From a virus: a stretch of 56,346 nucleotides of DNA. Position numbers and translations under genes: made by a program. Shown here piece by piece: positions 23,156 through 32,678 of the stretch. The notes beneath the pieces are model-generated. The model had not been told where the DNA came from, made no database searches, and was given only the letters and a program-made list of their open reading frames with translations. Position 1 is the first letter of the stretch. Every line of letters starts with the position of its first letter. Where the stretch lies: the IMG/VR virus record IMGVR_UViG_3300028733_000004, positions 1 through 56,346 of that record, one strand, 5' to 3'.

Positions 23156-25012
23156 ATGCCCAATTCACCTAATGTAAAGATTGGCTTTGAAAACCAAAAT
23201 GTCCAAACCAGTGCACCATCCTTAGGTGTATCTCATGTATTGGCAAGGACTACCAAGGGCTCATTCAATGACCCTAGTAAACTAATAAGAAATATATCTC
23301 AGTTCAGAGATGTATATGGTAGTGAGATAGTACCTGATGGGACAATATCTAATATTGAAAAAGCCCTATCGGGTGGTTCCACATTACGTATTTGCCGTGT
23401 ACCTGGGGGAGGTATAGAAAAAGCAGTTGCTTTATCTGCAGTCTATGATGAGGCAGATGGTGTAGTATATACTGATTCATTAACAGTGGTTACTGATGAT
23501 ATTGGAGACAGCTTCAAAATAGTTATCACAATGGGTGATTCTAGGTTAATTGAACCAATAAATAAGACAGTATTTACACTTGAAGTTGCAATGCGTACTA
23601 AAGAGTACACTGACTACCCCAACAAACTTATTAAGGTAAAACTTAATACCAATGGCCTTTTAGTTGTAGAACTTTACAGTAATGTATACCGGTACACAGA
23701 TGTAAATCCAACTAACCTAGTAGAGTCTATACCTGTAATGTTACTAAAAACTGTTGATGTAGCAGGTAAATATGTAATAACTGATGTTGATACATCCCGC
23801 TTTAGTAGCTTATTGAACAATCAATCAAGTACAAACTTAGAATTTGTAATTGGTGCATTAACTAAATCCACTACAACTGTAGGTACTGTAGATACTGTTA
23901 CACCACTTACAACTGTAACGGGTTTACTTAACTATATTGACCATAATAGAGATAGGTTTAAATATGGTACTGCTGATACAATTGGATATGGTAATGAGGA
24001 CAACACTGGCTCTGTATTTACTGAAGGCTTGATCTACTTATTCGACGGTGGTAATACTGGTATTGCATCCACACCTGAAGATTGGATAGCCTCTATTGAA
24101 TACTTAAGGGATTATGTAGATGCATATCAGATAACTTGTTCACACTTGAGCCAGCACCTTATTGAAGCTGATGCAAAAGAAGTACATATTGCAATGGCCA
24201 ACTTTGTAAATGAAGTAGAAGAATTAGTGTATTATATTGACATACCAAAATATAAAACTCCTGGTACCCCAATGGTATACAGTGAACTCATCGCTTGGGT
24301 AATTGATATGGTTACAACAATTGGGCATTCAAAATATGTAGCTTACTTTGGTGGGGGTTACAAGTATTACAACTCAACTGGGGTTTTAAAAAACTGCGAT
24401 AATATTGGAACCATACTAGGCTTAGGTGATGCCTGTGCAACTGCTTTTGGCCCTTGGTACCATTTCTCAGGAGTAAACCGGGGTTTAGTAACTGAATCTG
24501 TTGGTCCAGTTTCACCAAACTATGGTTCACCTTCAAACTACAATAAATTAAATGAGATAGCTAATGCTTATATTAATATGTCTGTAGTTAAGGATACCAG
24601 GAGTATGGGAAAACAAACTATGTTATTCCATAACTTTACTTCTCAAGTATTGGACAATTCTGAAAAATTCTTGGGTATAGTAAGGTTAAACTTATACCTA
24701 AAGAAACTGTTGCGACCAATCCTAGAGTCTTATATTGAAGAGCCTAATACTTTCTCCACTTGGAATAGTTTATACTACATTGTTAAACCACTCCTTGATA
24801 AACTGGTTGGTTCAGCAATGGTTAGCTATACTTGGTATGGAGATCAATTTGCAACCTCTTTTAAAGACATGGAAGTTAACAAAGAGGCTGATGTAAGGGT
24901 AGGTAAATACCTAGCTAAACTATCCTACATAGATATAGTTGCTATGCAAGAAATTGTACTAAGTGTTACTATAGATGCTGTTGCTGGTTCTGTAACTATT
25001 TCAAAAACCTAA
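23156..25012 (+). CDS. Contractile tail sheath protein
   Basis: The contractile outer tube of the tail. It starts with the conserved N-terminal arm (NVKIGFENQNVQTSAPS), followed by GVSHVLARTTKG, a SGGSTLRICRVPGGG turn, an insertion domain (residues about 100-250), a core with ISDM-like helices, and the conserved C-terminal domain (FKDMEVNKEADVRVGKYL, then a beta strand VLSVTIDAVAGSVTI) that exchanges strands between subunits. Length 618 is in the usual range. Its presence, together with the tube gene 15 nt downstream, defines this phage as a myovirus. Confidence 0.9.
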   Translation: MPNSPNVKIGFENQNVQTSAPSLGVSHVLARTTKGSFNDPSKLIRNISQFRDVYGSEIVPDGTISNIEKALSGGSTLRICRVPGGGIEKAVALSAVYDEADGVVYTDSLTVVTDDIGDSFKIVITMGDSRLIEPINKTVFTLEVAMRTKEYTDYPNKLIKVKLNTNGLLVVELYSNVYRYTDVNPTNLVESIPVMLLKTVDVAGKYVITDVDTSRFSSLLNNQSSTNLEFVIGALTKSTTTVGTVDTVTPLTTVTGLLNYIDHNRDRFKYGTADTIGYGNEDNTGSVFTEGLIYLFDGGNTGIASTPEDWIASIEYLRDYVDAYQITCSHLSQHLIEADAKEVHIAMANFVNEVEELVYYIDIPKYKTPGTPMVYSELIAWVIDMVTTIGHSKYVAYFGGGYKYYNSTGVLKNCDNIGTILGLGDACATAFGPWYHFSGVNRGLVTESVGPVSPNYGSPSNYNKLNEIANAYINMSVVKDTRSMGKQTMLFHNFTSQVLDNSEKFLGIVRLNLYLKKLLRPILESYIEEPNTFSTWNSLYYIVKPLLDKLVGSAMVSYTWYGDQFATSFKDMEVNKEADVRVGKYLAKLSYIDIVAMQEIVLSVTIDAVAGSVTISKT

Positions 25013-25027
25013 TTAAATTAATAACAC

Positions 25028-25489
25028 ATGGCTAAAATAAAAAATCCTAGGAAGAAATTCCTATGGGCGATAACATTTATCAATCACCCAATAAACACTT
25101 ACCTATTTCAAAAGGTAAACCTTCCTGAAAAATCGCTGGAGCAAACTGAACATGCGGATGTAAACCGAGATGTAAAGACTGCTGGCCGTGCAAAAATTGG
25201 TAACATGACTGCTGAGAAACTGGAGACAACTTCTGGTTCTGATACTTGGTTATGGGATTGGATGCAAAGTATCCAGGACACAAAACTTGGTGGTGGCTTA
25301 ACCCCAGAACAATATTGGGAAACTGTAAAGGTAGATGAACTTGCAGAAGATGGGGTATCAGTTTTAAATACCTGGATCCTTGAAGAAGTCTGGCCATTAA
25401 AACTAAATGGCCATGAATGCGAAAGAAAAAGTTCAGACAATACAATTGAAACTATTGAATTTTCAGTAGGTGACTTAGATAAACTTTAA
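25028..25489 (+). CDS. Tail tube protein
   Basis: 153 residues, immediately after the sheath gene. The pattern FLWAITFINHPINTYLFQKVNLP at the start and VWPLKLNGHECERKSSDNT, then ETIEFSVGDL at the end corresponds to the T4 gp19-like tube fold, in which the last strands close the beta-barrel. A strong hairpin terminator follows, consistent with high expression. Confidence 0.85.
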   Translation: MAKIKNPRKKFLWAITFINHPINTYLFQKVNLPEKSLEQTEHADVNRDVKTAGRAKIGNMTAEKLETTSGSDTWLWDWMQSIQDTKLGGGLTPEQYWETVKVDELAEDGVSVLNTWILEEVWPLKLNGHECERKSSDNTIETIEFSVGDLDKL

Positions 25490-25501
25490 TATATCCAGCA
25501 T

Positions 25502-25540
25502 TAAAAGGTATGGCTCCAAAAGGGTCATACCTTTTATAGT
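25502..25540 (+). terminator. Terminator/attenuator after the tube gene
   Basis: An 11-bp stem (TAAAAGGTATG at 25502-25512 with its complement at 25526-25536), 13-nt loop, T-run within the 3' arm. It lies 12 nt after the tube stop codon, comparable to the hairpin after the capsid gene. Confidence 0.75.
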
Positions 25541-25571
25541 TTTATAAACATCAACAACAACAAACAACACA

Positions 25572-26342
25572 ATGGAAACAACACAACCACAAACAAGAAC
25601 ATTTGAATTTATTGCTCCTTCGGGGCACAGTTACACTATCAGGGAACAAAATGGTGAGGATGATGATATCCTATCAAACCCAGTAAGGGCAAAAACTTTA
25701 CAGAATCTATCAGACTTTGCATCGGGTTTAATTGTAACTAACACACGTAATAGTGGAAGACTTACTTCTGATGAAATACAAGAACTCCCCGCTTTAGACA
25801 GGTATGTAATACTATTCAACTCTAGGGTATTTTCAATTGGCAAAGATGTTGATTTTGAATTTGATTGGGGGAAAGAGAATGGTGGTATAGCTCAATATGA
25901 AGTAGATTTAAATGACTTCCTATTCGATTACAGTTCTGTACCAACTGAAGAAGTATTAAACAGTAAACCTAATGCTGTACCATTCTACCCAGCACCTGAA
26001 AAAGAAAAGGGCATAGAAATAAACCTTACATCTGGCAAGGTTGTATCATTTGACTTACTATCAGGTACTGGTGAAACCTATATGGTATCCTTACCAATTA
26101 AAACAAAGAACTCTGAATTAAAGGCTCGTAACCTTAAATTGAGTGTACAGGGTAAATTTGAAGTAGTAGAAAACTTCAGGTTATTCTCAGTAAAGGATAT
26201 GATGGAAATCAGGGCAAAAGTAAATGAGTATGACCCTATATTTGCGGGACAAACAGATATTGAGAATCCCCATAAAAGTGATCAGAAAACTATAATCAAT
26301 GTAGTTGCTATACCAGGTTTTTTCTATCCGGGGGAGATTTAA
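25572..26342 (+). CDS. Tail assembly chaperone, short (G-type) product
   Basis: 256 residues, located between tube and tape measure, as tail-assembly chaperones are in nearly all long-tailed phages. They bind the tape measure protein and guide tube assembly. The sequence begins with TRTFEFIAPSGHSYTIREQNGEDDD, a usual beta start. The last codons carry a slippery heptamer T TTT TTC at 26318-26324, which allows a -1 frameshift into a 56-codon extension. A leader rich in AAC triplets precedes the start. Confidence 0.75.
   Translation: METTQPQTRTFEFIAPSGHSYTIREQNGEDDDILSNPVRAKTLQNLSDFASGLIVTNTRNSGRLTSDEIQELPALDRYVILFNSRVFSIGKDVDFEFDWGKENGGIAQYEVDLNDFLFDYSSVPTEEVLNSKPNAVPFYPAPEKEKGIEINLTSGKVVSFDLLSGTGETYMVSLPIKTKNSELKARNLKLSVQGKFEVVENFRLFSVKDMMEIRAKVNEYDPIFAGQTDIENPHKSDQKTIINVVAIPGFFYPGEI
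26318..26324 (+). other. Programmed -1 frameshift site (T TTT TTC)
   Basis: In the zero frame the codons are GGT TTT TTC, so both tRNAs can re-pair after slipping back one base. Without slippage translation stops at TAA 26340-26342. With slippage it continues in an open frame to 26494. The site is 16 nt before the zero-frame stop, as in the lambda G/GT system. Confidence 0.75.
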
Positions 26343-26494
26343 TTAGTGACTTCGCTTATGTAACAAGGTCTAAGATATACATAGACTTTGTTACATTTAG
26401 TAAACTCCCCCTAAGATTAAAAAAAAGATTCACTGAGGATGCTGAAGGGTACTTTAAAGAGATAAATAAGAATATTCCTAACATACCTACCTAA
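26325..26494 (+). CDS. Frameshift extension of tail assembly chaperone (T-type part)
   Basis: After the slip at 26318-26324 the -1 frame is open for 56 codons and ends at TAA 26492-26494. The encoded part (for example DFAYVTRSKIYIDFVTFSKLP) is rich in basic and aromatic residues, as is usual for the T half of GT fusions. The frame contains no ATG before its stop, so independent initiation is unlikely. The predicted fusion has 307 residues. The tape measure gene starts 11 nt later. In lambda the T domain recruits the tube protein. Confidence 0.75.
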
Positions 26495-26505
26495 AAACAA
26501 ATAAT

Positions 26506-28575
26506 ATGTTTACATCAGGCTCACCTAATGCTGGTCAATTACAGATTGGTATTGCTCTGGTACTCCAGGACAGATTCACAAACCAAGCAAGGGAAGCCTC
26601 AGCCCAAATAAGGAGGTTACACCAAGAAGCAAAGAATGTAACTAATGCTAATTTAAGTGCAGCACAGAGCCTAGCAGGTACTGGTGCTGCAATTGGAGCA
26701 GGTATGAGTATGGCTCTCTATGGTGCAGTAAAACAGGGTGCTGCATTTATAGATATGATGACTTTTGTTGATGCTATTGCAAAAAAGAATGGCGTAACAA
26801 TGCAGGAGTTAACTAAGCAAGCCAGGTCATTAGGTAGAGATACCATGTTTGATTCCAGAGATATTGCATCTGCTATGAAGTTCATGGCACAAGCTGGTCT
26901 AGATACAAAGGAAATAACTGCTAATATCAGAGGTGCTGCTAACTTAGCTGGTGCAACAGGTGTATCAGTTGGAGAGAAAGGTGGAGCTGCAGATATCCTT
27001 ACTAATGTTATGAAGGTATTCCGGATGGAGTCCTCAGAGCTAAATTCAAACAGAGTTGCGGATATTCTTACTAAAGTAACTACCCGGTCTAAGGTATCAC
27101 TCTCAGAATTAAATGAGAGTATGATATATGCGGGTAGTACTGTAAGTAGTTTAGGTGGCTCTCTAGAGCAAACTGCAGCATTTGTTGGAGTACTTGCAGA
27201 TGCTGGTATACGAGGTTCTATGGCTGGTACTTCTATGTCTAATGCATACAGGTATTTAGCAAGGTCTTTGGGTGACCCAAAATTCAAAGGCAACAAAGCA
27301 TTACACTCATTGGGTTTAGGTAGACAGGATTTTATTGATGCTAAAGGCAACCTGATTGATATAGGTGCTGCAATGGTCAAGGTAAACTCTAAAACCAAGA
27401 GCATGAACAACATTGATAGGTTCAATGCTTTGGTAAGTATATTCAATGTACGTGGAGAACGTGGTGCTACCAATATGATTGCTAGTATTGATCGTTATGG
27501 TACACTATTAAGCGAGCTACAAAACAACTCTCAGGGTGCTTCAGCAAAAATCATGGAGATGAGGATGGCTAACATTGCGGGGGGTATAGATATTATGAAC
27601 TCATCACTTGAGAACTTGGTATCTACCTTCACTGAAAAAGTTGCCCCCACTTTAACCCCAATATTTGTAATGATAGGTAGTATATTTGATGCAGTATCTG
27701 CTGTATTAGACATACCATTCTTAGGGCCAGCCATATCTGCTTTTGTTGTATTTGGTACACTTTTAGTAACTGTTAGACTTGGTATAATAGCTATAACTGC
27801 TGCAGGTAGGCTGATGTTCAATGACTCTACTGTATCATTTGCAAATATGATATCTGTAATGTCAGTTGGTTGGAAAACAGCAACTATGTCTGCTTCTCAA
27901 TATGCTGCAGTACAAGCTGGTATATTAGCTGCACAAAATGCCGGGATGGCTGGAGGTGCAGCAAGGGCTTTTGCAGGTACTGCTGGTGCCACATTTATAC
28001 ATGGTAACCCAGGACAATATGCTGGGGGAGTAATGTTTAGGAATGGCAGGTATTATCAACAAACGGGTAGAGGTGCAACTGGTGTAACAAGGATATCTGC
28101 TGCTACAGCTTCTAGTGTAATGGGTGGTAAGACACCACAACAGTTAGGCATAATTGGTGCAAGTCCTGCAAGTCTAGGTATAAGGGGTGCTGGTGCTTGG
28201 GGTGCTGTTAAAGGAGTAGGTAGGTTTGCTGGTAATCTACTTGGTGGCCCATTGGGCATTGCCCTATTTGGGATAATGTTTTTACTACCAAGGCTGATAA
28301 GTGCATTCTCAGATAATACCAATTCTCACAATGATAACACTTCAGCAGTTTCTACTAACAATGCAATAGAGATGGAGAAACTAAGGAGATCTACAACACT
28401 TAACCAGGAAGAACAGAACATTATGTTGGCTAGGTCATTGGATAACCTTGCACTAGCACTGGGTTCAGGTGGCCCTGCTGCAACATTGATAATAAATGTA
28501 GATGGTAAAGAAACTACAAGGAAAGAAATACAAAAAAGTAATAGTGAACAGGTTATAAACATAGGGTCATATTAA
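26506..28575 (+). CDS. Tail tape measure protein
   Basis: Sets tail length and is ejected with DNA. The N-terminal 350 residues match the TP901-type core: Ala-rich helices, LGRDTMFDSRDIASAMKFMAQAG, the LAGATGVSVGEKG segment, and repeated YAGSTVSSLGGSLEQTAAFVG-like units. Two hydrophobic regions at residues about 400-440 and 575-600 could be membrane-active during DNA entry. At 689 residues it is short, implying a rather short tail (of the order of 100 nm if all residues were helical at 0.15 nm per residue). It lies directly after the frameshifted chaperone. Confidence 0.88.
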   Translation: MFTSGSPNAGQLQIGIALVLQDRFTNQAREASAQIRRLHQEAKNVTNANLSAAQSLAGTGAAIGAGMSMALYGAVKQGAAFIDMMTFVDAIAKKNGVTMQELTKQARSLGRDTMFDSRDIASAMKFMAQAGLDTKEITANIRGAANLAGATGVSVGEKGGAADILTNVMKVFRMESSELNSNRVADILTKVTTRSKVSLSELNESMIYAGSTVSSLGGSLEQTAAFVGVLADAGIRGSMAGTSMSNAYRYLARSLGDPKFKGNKALHSLGLGRQDFIDAKGNLIDIGAAMVKVNSKTKSMNNIDRFNALVSIFNVRGERGATNMIASIDRYGTLLSELQNNSQGASAKIMEMRMANIAGGIDIMNSSLENLVSTFTEKVAPTLTPIFVMIGSIFDAVSAVLDIPFLGPAISAFVVFGTLLVTVRLGIIAITAAGRLMFNDSTVSFANMISVMSVGWKTATMSASQYAAVQAGILAAQNAGMAGGAARAFAGTAGATFIHGNPGQYAGGVMFRNGRYYQQTGRGATGVTRISAATASSVMGGKTPQQLGIIGASPASLGIRGAGAWGAVKGVGRFAGNLLGGPLGIALFGIMFLLPRLISAFSDNTNSHNDNTSAVSTNNAIEMEKLRRSTTLNQEEQNIMLARSLDNLALALGSGGPAATLIINVDGKETTRKEIQKSNSEQVINIGSY

Positions 28576-28577
28576 TT

Positions 28578-29459
28578 ATGGAAAAATCTAATAAATGGAG
28601 GGACCTGTTACTAAAGAACAGGGGTGGTAGGGAGTTATTACCAGTACCTCTACCACAATTACAGAATGTATACAATAGTATTACACAGGATGGTAATGTA
28701 TCACCCTTATTAACTAGTCCCCTTAACAAACTTTGGAGGGCTAGGATTATAATGAATAGGGCCACATCTCCCATGGAAAAACACCATGATACTAAAATAA
28801 TTGAAAAGGTTATAACTACAAGGGAGAATAGACTTAAAAGGGATAACCAATTATCAAAGGTAATAAATACTCCTGATAAACTAAATTACTCTAGAGCACC
28901 TGAAACTAAAAGGTCTATAACTAATCATGTAATTATAATCAACCCACATACTAAACCCATAACTAAACTTATCCTACAAGCTTTTTCAAATATAGAAGTA
29001 ACACCAGAGTCAACCTGGGCAGTTGTAAAAAGCATGGGTAGGAATAATCCCTTCTATATGTTCACTGGTTCTGAGGATACTCTATCCCTTGAGATATCCT
29101 GGTATTCCATGGATGATAACCGGGAAGATGTAATAAATAAATGTAGGTTACTAGAGTCATGGACTAAATCAGATGGTTACACTTCATCACCACCCACTTT
29201 ATGGATATCCTGGGGAAATTCTGGTATGTTTGAAGGTGACTCATTCATACTTAAGTCTGCCCCATATAAGCCATCTAACTTTCAAAACTCTTATAGGAAG
29301 GGTGAAAGGAAATCAACAAATGAAATTATAGATTTAAAATTATTCCCAAATTCAGCTACTCAGACCCTTACATTCAACAGGGTTACAAGTGATAACAGGA
29401 AGCATGAAGATATAATTCCAAATTCTAAATTAAAAACTACTAGAGGAGTAATATTATAA
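28578..29459 (+). CDS. Putative tube initiator / baseplate tube protein (293 aa)
   Basis: The first gene after the tape measure gene, 2 nt downstream. Residues 1-120 are charged and probably extended. Residues 120-293 contain a beta-rich module (VIIINPHTKPITKLILQAFSN, DTLSLEISWYSMDD, SPPTLWISWGNSGMF) resembling tube-like domains of baseplate proteins such as gp48/gp54 or XkdP-type proteins. The LysM-like gene that follows fits this arrangement, in which the two are sometimes fused. Assignment by position and beta pattern. Confidence 0.5.
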   Translation: MEKSNKWRDLLLKNRGGRELLPVPLPQLQNVYNSITQDGNVSPLLTSPLNKLWRARIIMNRATSPMEKHHDTKIIEKVITTRENRLKRDNQLSKVINTPDKLNYSRAPETKRSITNHVIIINPHTKPITKLILQAFSNIEVTPESTWAVVKSMGRNNPFYMFTGSEDTLSLEISWYSMDDNREDVINKCRLLESWTKSDGYTSSPPTLWISWGNSGMFEGDSFILKSAPYKPSNFQNSYRKGERKSTNEIIDLKLFPNSATQTLTFNRVTSDNRKHEDIIPNSKLKTTRGVIL

Positions 29460-29462
29460 CCT

Positions 29463-29735
29463 ATGCAAGATACAACAAGCCCATATAGTAATGCCTACGG
29501 TTTAGAATATGAAAATGGTGATATCATTTTACAAAGGGTACCATTTGATTATACACCAAGTGAATTTGATGTAATCCATACTGTTAAAGATGGTGAAAAC
29601 ATACAAAGCATATCATATCAGTATTATGGTGACTCTGGTAGGTGGGGTGATATAGCTGATGCAAATGCTATATATAACCCCATTGTAGAACTAGTACCAG
29701 AACTCCAATTAATTATACCAGATGGAAGACAATAA
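29463..29735 (+). CDS. LysM-like baseplate protein (90 aa)
   Basis: Residues about 32-88 match LysM: DVIHTVKDGENIQSISYQYYG, then WGDIADANAI and ELQLIIPDG at the end. In contractile-tail phages a small LysM protein after the tape measure gene (gp53-like or the XkdP C-terminal part) is part of the baseplate and may contact peptidoglycan. It overlaps the next gene by 14 nt. Confidence 0.75.
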   Translation: MQDTTSPYSNAYGLEYENGDIILQRVPFDYTPSEFDVIHTVKDGENIQSISYQYYGDSGRWGDIADANAIYNPIVELVPELQLIIPDGRQ

Positions 29736-30261
29736 ACCTATACTTAAGGATGGGACTGGCACACCCTATATAGCTATATTTAATTCGAGAGGTAAGCCTA
29801 TTATAGACCCTAAGAATAAGATACCAATAGGTATGAATGTTTATGATTGGTGGTATGAGTATAATGAAGAAAAAGAAGATAGTGCAGAAATAGCACTTGA
29901 AACTGATAACCCCAACTTAGTAGATCACCCAGACCTAAATATCCAATCAACTATAAATATGCAATGGGGTTACATATATGCTGATGGTACTAGTCATTGT
30001 GGTCCAGTAAGGACTGTAATAATACGAGATACTAATGTAGAGTTTGGAACTAATGGTACCAGGCTAGTTTTAATCTGTACTGATAGCTTTGCAACTACTA
30101 AAACTACTCCAGCTGACATGGAGGAAAAGGCATTCATAATGTGGGTAAAGAATAATATACAAGGTAAATTCTTTGTTGAAATAATAGACCACACTACAAA
30201 TACCCAACTGTATATAAAACCAGTAATAAAGAAACAGCCCAATGCCCAACAAGATAAATAA
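29722..30261 (+). CDS. Baseplate hub, N-terminal part (179 aa)
   Basis: The pattern of a first hub domain is visible: NVYDWWYEYNEEKEDSAEIALETDN (beta strands with the usual turn before a 'D.p.l' motif) and then a GPVRTVIIRDTNVEFGTNG strand pair and LVLICTDSFATTKT. These fit the first barrel of gpD/gp27-like hubs. The remaining domains appear to lie in the next gene, which overlaps this one by 20 nt in another frame. Thus the hub seems split into two polypeptides. Confidence 0.55.
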   Translation: MEDNKPILKDGTGTPYIAIFNSRGKPIIDPKNKIPIGMNVYDWWYEYNEEKEDSAEIALETDNPNLVDHPDLNIQSTINMQWGYIYADGTSHCGPVRTVIIRDTNVEFGTNGTRLVLICTDSFATTKTTPADMEEKAFIMWVKNNIQGKFFVEIIDHTTNTQLYIKPVIKKQPNAQQDK

Positions 30262-31927
30262 AGTATTCTTATCACCACAGTCTGCTACACCAGATTCTGT
30301 TACTGGTAAGACTAGTCAGGATGATATAGGCACTGTAATAATGAATACTAATATGACCCTATCAGGTGAGTCATCAAAGTATGGTGAAGGTGATACCTTT
30401 TCAATGGAGAATCAGAAAATATCATCCATGAGGATTATGACTGGTACTGGTAAAAACCTATGGAACCAGTTAAAGAAAATGGCTAATCAGTTACCTAATG
30501 CACCATATATGATGGATAGCCGGGATGGTGGTATAGTTATACATAATCACCATTTCAACCAAACAACTAAGTTACATTATACATATGCTGGTGGTAATGG
30601 CGAACTAATAAGGGTATCCTTTAAAACACAAAAGAAGGTTGCCCCATTAGATGTAACTGCTAGTTCAAAGATTGATCCAGAAACCAAAACAATAGAAACA
30701 ACAGTTAAACAAGGTATCCAAGTACCATGGAGATTATACCAACCGATGTCTGAGGAAGATAGGAATAGTAGGCAATTACAACAATCCTGGCATTCTGATG
30801 TTGATCCCATGGTAGCAGGTGGTAAACTATCCATGGATGACATACAAAAATCAATTATTAAGGGTAGGAGTATAAGTAGTAGGCCAAAACAACTATCAGA
30901 GCTTGAGATTCAGAAGGGTTACTATAAAAGGTATAAGTATGAGAAAGAAGTAAAAGATGAATATTCTAAAAATTATGATATAACCCAGGAAGATGTTACC
31001 TCATATTTTAACCAGGCTAAGAGTAAGTTCACCAATTACCTTGCTGATGCTAAAAGGACAGGCAATATAGAGCCTCTTCTTAAATCCACTTCTATGGGTA
31101 AGTTTATAGTAAAGAAAAAAGTTACTATAAAGTCTTGGGTTAATCCATATGAGTATGCCCAAAAGGAAGGTAACAATAGTGGCAATCACCCAAAGGGGAG
31201 TTATAACTATGGTCTAGAGATAATGAAGAGTTCTCCTAATATTGTTGTATTAGATAAACTCAGCCCTAAGGGTACACAAAAATTTACTGGGGATGAAAAC
31301 ATAACTGGTAAAAATGCTAATGATCGTAACACTAAAGTATTAGCTATTGTTGATAAAGAGATTGAAATAGAGCTGGATGGTGCAAGGGTATTTGCAGCTG
31401 CAACCCCCCAGCAAATTGCTGATATATATGCAGAGAATGACATATTAACTACTAGTTTAAAACAAGTAGTAGGTACAATGGTAACAGTAGGTAGGCCAGA
31501 ATTATGTACTAGTATGGTAATAGGTGTAGCTAATATATCTAATAAATACAGTGGTGGGTGGTATACTAAAAAAGTAAAACATACATTCAATAATTCAGGG
31601 TACATATGCGAAGCTGAGATTATTAGGAATGGTACACCTATAACAGTTGCAACCACCCACTCTAGAGTTCATACACCATCAGTATACAATGAGTTAAATA
31701 AGGTAGCTAAAGATAAAATAGCTGCAAATAATACTGTTGATACCTCAACTGAGGTTAAACAAGCATTAAAAACATATTATGAAAAGAACCCAGGTAAGAA
31801 GGATACTAATATTGGTACAGTAGTTACACCTACATCTACAGGTACTAAAATTGAAATATATCCAGCTAAAGAAGAGAGGACTAATATATCTAATGCTAGG
31901 GAAGATGTAAAAAAGAAACTTAAATAA
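30242..31927 (+). CDS. Baseplate hub, main part (561 aa)
   Basis: The C-terminal third carries features of late-control D/gp27 hubs: TMVTVGRPELCTSMVIGVAN, then the GGWYTKKVKHTFNNSGYICEAEIIRNG strand pattern. The N-terminal part has ISSMRIMTGTGKNLWNQLKKMAN and a helix, as in the second domain of such hubs, and the middle (residues 200-330) is a charged insertion. It starts inside the end of the 179-aa hub gene. The OB-fold spike gene follows after 10 nt, as expected. Confidence 0.6.
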   Translation: MPNKINKVFLSPQSATPDSVTGKTSQDDIGTVIMNTNMTLSGESSKYGEGDTFSMENQKISSMRIMTGTGKNLWNQLKKMANQLPNAPYMMDSRDGGIVIHNHHFNQTTKLHYTYAGGNGELIRVSFKTQKKVAPLDVTASSKIDPETKTIETTVKQGIQVPWRLYQPMSEEDRNSRQLQQSWHSDVDPMVAGGKLSMDDIQKSIIKGRSISSRPKQLSELEIQKGYYKRYKYEKEVKDEYSKNYDITQEDVTSYFNQAKSKFTNYLADAKRTGNIEPLLKSTSMGKFIVKKKVTIKSWVNPYEYAQKEGNNSGNHPKGSYNYGLEIMKSSPNIVVLDKLSPKGTQKFTGDENITGKNANDRNTKVLAIVDKEIEIELDGARVFAAATPQQIADIYAENDILTTSLKQVVGTMVTVGRPELCTSMVIGVANISNKYSGGWYTKKVKHTFNNSGYICEAEIIRNGTPITVATTHSRVHTPSVYNELNKVAKDKIAANNTVDTSTEVKQALKTYYEKNPGKKDTNIGTVVTPTSTGTKIEIYPAKEERTNISNAREDVKKKLK

Positions 31928-31937
31928 CACTACTATA

Positions 31938-32678
31938 ATGAATATCGGAGAAGTTATATCAGATAGGGGATTAGAAGCAATAGGCAGGTACTACTCTAAG
32001 TACCGTGCTATTGTTGTTGAAAATAAAGACCCAGATGACCTGGGTAAACTAGCAGTAATAGTACCACAAATTGGGATGAATAATTCAGTATGGGCATACC
32101 CCTGTATAAATGATGGTACAACTAAAGCTGGTTTTAAATGGCTAACACCTAAGATAGGTGCTATCATTTATGTAGAGTTCCAAATGGGTGACCCATTATA
32201 CCCATTATGGTCTTATCATGGTTGGGCAAAAGGCGAGAAACCCAATGAGCTAAAAGGTTTAGATAATATAGGTTTTGTAACACCACATGGTCATATGGTT
32301 GTATTAAATGATATAACTGGGGAATTAACCATATCTCTAAAAGACCCTGAAAATGAGAAAAAAGAAGTAACAAATATCCATGCTAATAATGGGGAGTTTA
32401 CTTTAGACACCACAGATGATATAGTAATAAAGGGGAGTAAGATACATATGATGGGTGCACAGGTTGGTACTACTTTAACAGATAAGTTACTAATAAAATT
32501 AAACCTGCTAGAAACCGAGTTAAATACTTTAAAAGCCGCCCTAGCTACAAGCTCAGCAACTGCAGCATTACTACCAATACTAGTACCTACTTATGTTCCC
32601 CTTGCAGCTTGGTCTGCTTTACCCCCTTTAGTGTTAACCAAAATGATTGACATAGAGAATAAAGAAATACTACAATGA
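31938..32678 (+). CDS. Baseplate spike protein with gp5/gpV-like OB-fold
   Basis: Residues about 20-115 are the OB-fold of gp5/gpV spikes: YRAIVVENKDPDDLGKLAVIV, then WAYPCINDG and PKIGAIIYVEFQMGDPLYPLW. Next comes GFVTPHGHMVVLNDITGELTISL, typical of the linker to a beta-helix, and repeated short strands (residues 135-175) that could build a small needle. No lysozyme domain. The C-terminal 65 residues are hydrophobic and helical (LLIKLNLLETELNTLKAAL and beyond). It punctures the outer membrane during contraction. Confidence 0.8.
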   Translation: MNIGEVISDRGLEAIGRYYSKYRAIVVENKDPDDLGKLAVIVPQIGMNNSVWAYPCINDGTTKAGFKWLTPKIGAIIYVEFQMGDPLYPLWSYHGWAKGEKPNELKGLDNIGFVTPHGHMVVLNDITGELTISLKDPENEKKEVTNIHANNGEFTLDTTDDIVIKGSKIHMMGAQVGTTLTDKLLIKLNLLETELNTLKAALATSSATAALLPILVPTYVPLAAWSALPPLVLTKMIDIENKEILQ

